14,413 bases of DNA from Fimenecus sp051881355 (lineage in GTDB: Bacteria; Bacillota; Clostridia; Oscillospirales; Acutalibacteraceae): contig JBJEPS010000052.1 of the NCBI GenBank assembly GCA_051881355.1, forward strand, positions 1 through 14,413. The letters are read 5' to 3'. Position numbers and translations under genes: made by a program. The notes beneath the pieces are model-generated. The model was not told the origin of the DNA. It was given only the letters and a program-made list of their open reading frames with translations, and ran no database searches. Shown here piece after piece: positions 13,957 to 14,413 of this stretch (position 1 is its first letter; each line of letters starts with the position of its first letter).

Positions 13957-14413
13957 TTAAAAACCTCCAAAATCATCGAGTTTTACCCACGATGCATCTT
14001 TTTTATCAAAGGACAGCAAGCTGCCGTCTGCTTTTTCCAGTGTAACCTCGCCGTTTTCATAGGCGACAAGTTTGCCTTTATATTCTCGCACGCCGTCCAC
14101 GGCGCGAATCAGCCGAACCATAATCTTTTCGCCGATGTTCTGTGTAAAGTGGAAATCGCGTGTCAGTTCCCGCTCAATGCCCGGAGACTGTACCTGCAGG
14201 CTATAGCTGCACGAAATGGGGTCAGCTTCGTCCAAGGGCGCGTCGAGTGCCTGACTCATGGTGACACAGTCGTCAATCCCAACGGGCTCGTCAGCTTTAT
14301 CAATAATAATCCGCAAATACCAATCAGTACCCTCTTTTAAAAAACGGACGTCCCACAAAATAAGCCCGAGGCGCTCGGCAATCGGCTGTGCCAAATCCCA
14401 AACCACAGAAACG
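13957..14413 (-). CDS. rimP: Ribosome maturation factor RimP (5' end outside window)
   Basis: About 152 codons are visible, open to the right edge, so the true start lies beyond 14413. The protein works in 30S assembly with ribosomal protein S12. Recognisable blocks are PIAERLGLILWDVRFLKEG, WYLRIIIDK, GIDDCVTMSQALD, the SYSLQVQSPGIERELT signature, and the C-terminal SH3-like part with YKGKLV and VTLEKADGS. An in-frame GTG at 14404-14406 could be read as a start, but family members have several more residues before this point. It is the first visible gene of the nusA-infB operon, and nusA follows after 4 bp. Confidence 0.93.
   Translation of the reverse strand, partial: VSVVWDLAQPIAERLGLILWDVRFLKEGTDWYLRIIIDKADEPVGIDDCVTMSQALDAPLDEADPISCSYSLQVQSPGIERELTRDFHFTQNIGEKIMVRLIRAVDGVREYKGKLVAYENGEVTLEKADGSLLSFDKKDASWVKLDDFGGF

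Noticed and set aside
14404..14406. GTG as the rimP start
   Set aside because: The frame stays open to the right edge and RimP proteins normally have several residues before this point, so the gene is treated as partial.
1..14413. tRNA genes, CRISPR arrays, transposases, toxin-antitoxin or defence genes
   Set aside because: Looked for on both strands; no cloverleaf, regularly spaced repeats or characteristic protein motifs were seen.

Overview
The window looks like a piece of a spore-forming, anaerobic Firmicute of the class Clostridia, possibly in or near the Oscillospirales. This is an inference from gene content and order, not from a database match. The clues are a SleB-type spore cortex hydrolase, a Firmicutes-length NusA, the rimP-nusA-ylxR-ylxQ-infB-rbfA gene order, consensus sigma-A promoters with strong AGGAGG-like ribosome binding sites, and a separate glutaminyl-tRNA synthetase beside gltX. 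Every gene except sleB lies on the minus strand.

Positions 1-240, read on the minus strand, look like the control region of a ribosomal RNA operon whose 16S gene would lie just beyond the left edge. It has two tandem promoters (both TTGACA, both with 17-bp spacers), an A-tract UP-like element, two leader hairpins and a boxA-like leader motif. On the plus strand, sleB (377-1081) is transcribed away from it. A non-coding stretch follows (1082-1373), holding an inverted-repeat element of the 'GTCATTCTGA...GAAGAATCT' kind and a near-perfect bidirectional terminator.

Positions 5489 down to 1301 form a three-gene minus-strand transcription unit: a good sigma-A promoter, gltX (GluRS), glnS (GlnRS), an unrecognised four-to-five-helix membrane protein, and the shared terminator. 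GluRS and GlnRS charge tRNA-Glu and tRNA-Gln. The membrane protein is translationally coupled to glnS and is the least explained gene here.

Positions 14413 down to 6820 are the translation and RNA-metabolism operon: rimP (running off the right edge), nusA, ylxR/rnpM, ylxQ, infB, rbfA, nrnA, truB and ribF. Junctions are very tight (overlaps of 4-14 bp or gaps of 4-40 bp), and ribosome binding sites often sit inside the upstream gene, so the set is almost certainly co-transcribed and partly co-translated. It combines 30S maturation (RimP, RbfA), transcription elongation control (NusA), initiation (IF2), tRNA modification (TruB), RNA end-turnover (NrnA), RNase P modulation (YlxR/RnpM) and flavin cofactor synthesis (RibF). 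An iron-type alcohol dehydrogenase (5564-6772) follows, with a candidate promoter of its own inside the end of ribF and a clear terminator after it.

I see no convincing new multi-gene system. Most of the window is well-known housekeeping. The points most worth a second look are the rRNA promoter region, the unknown membrane protein tied to glnS, the gltX-glnS pairing, the repeat element after sleB, and the alcohol dehydrogenase at the end of a translation operon.
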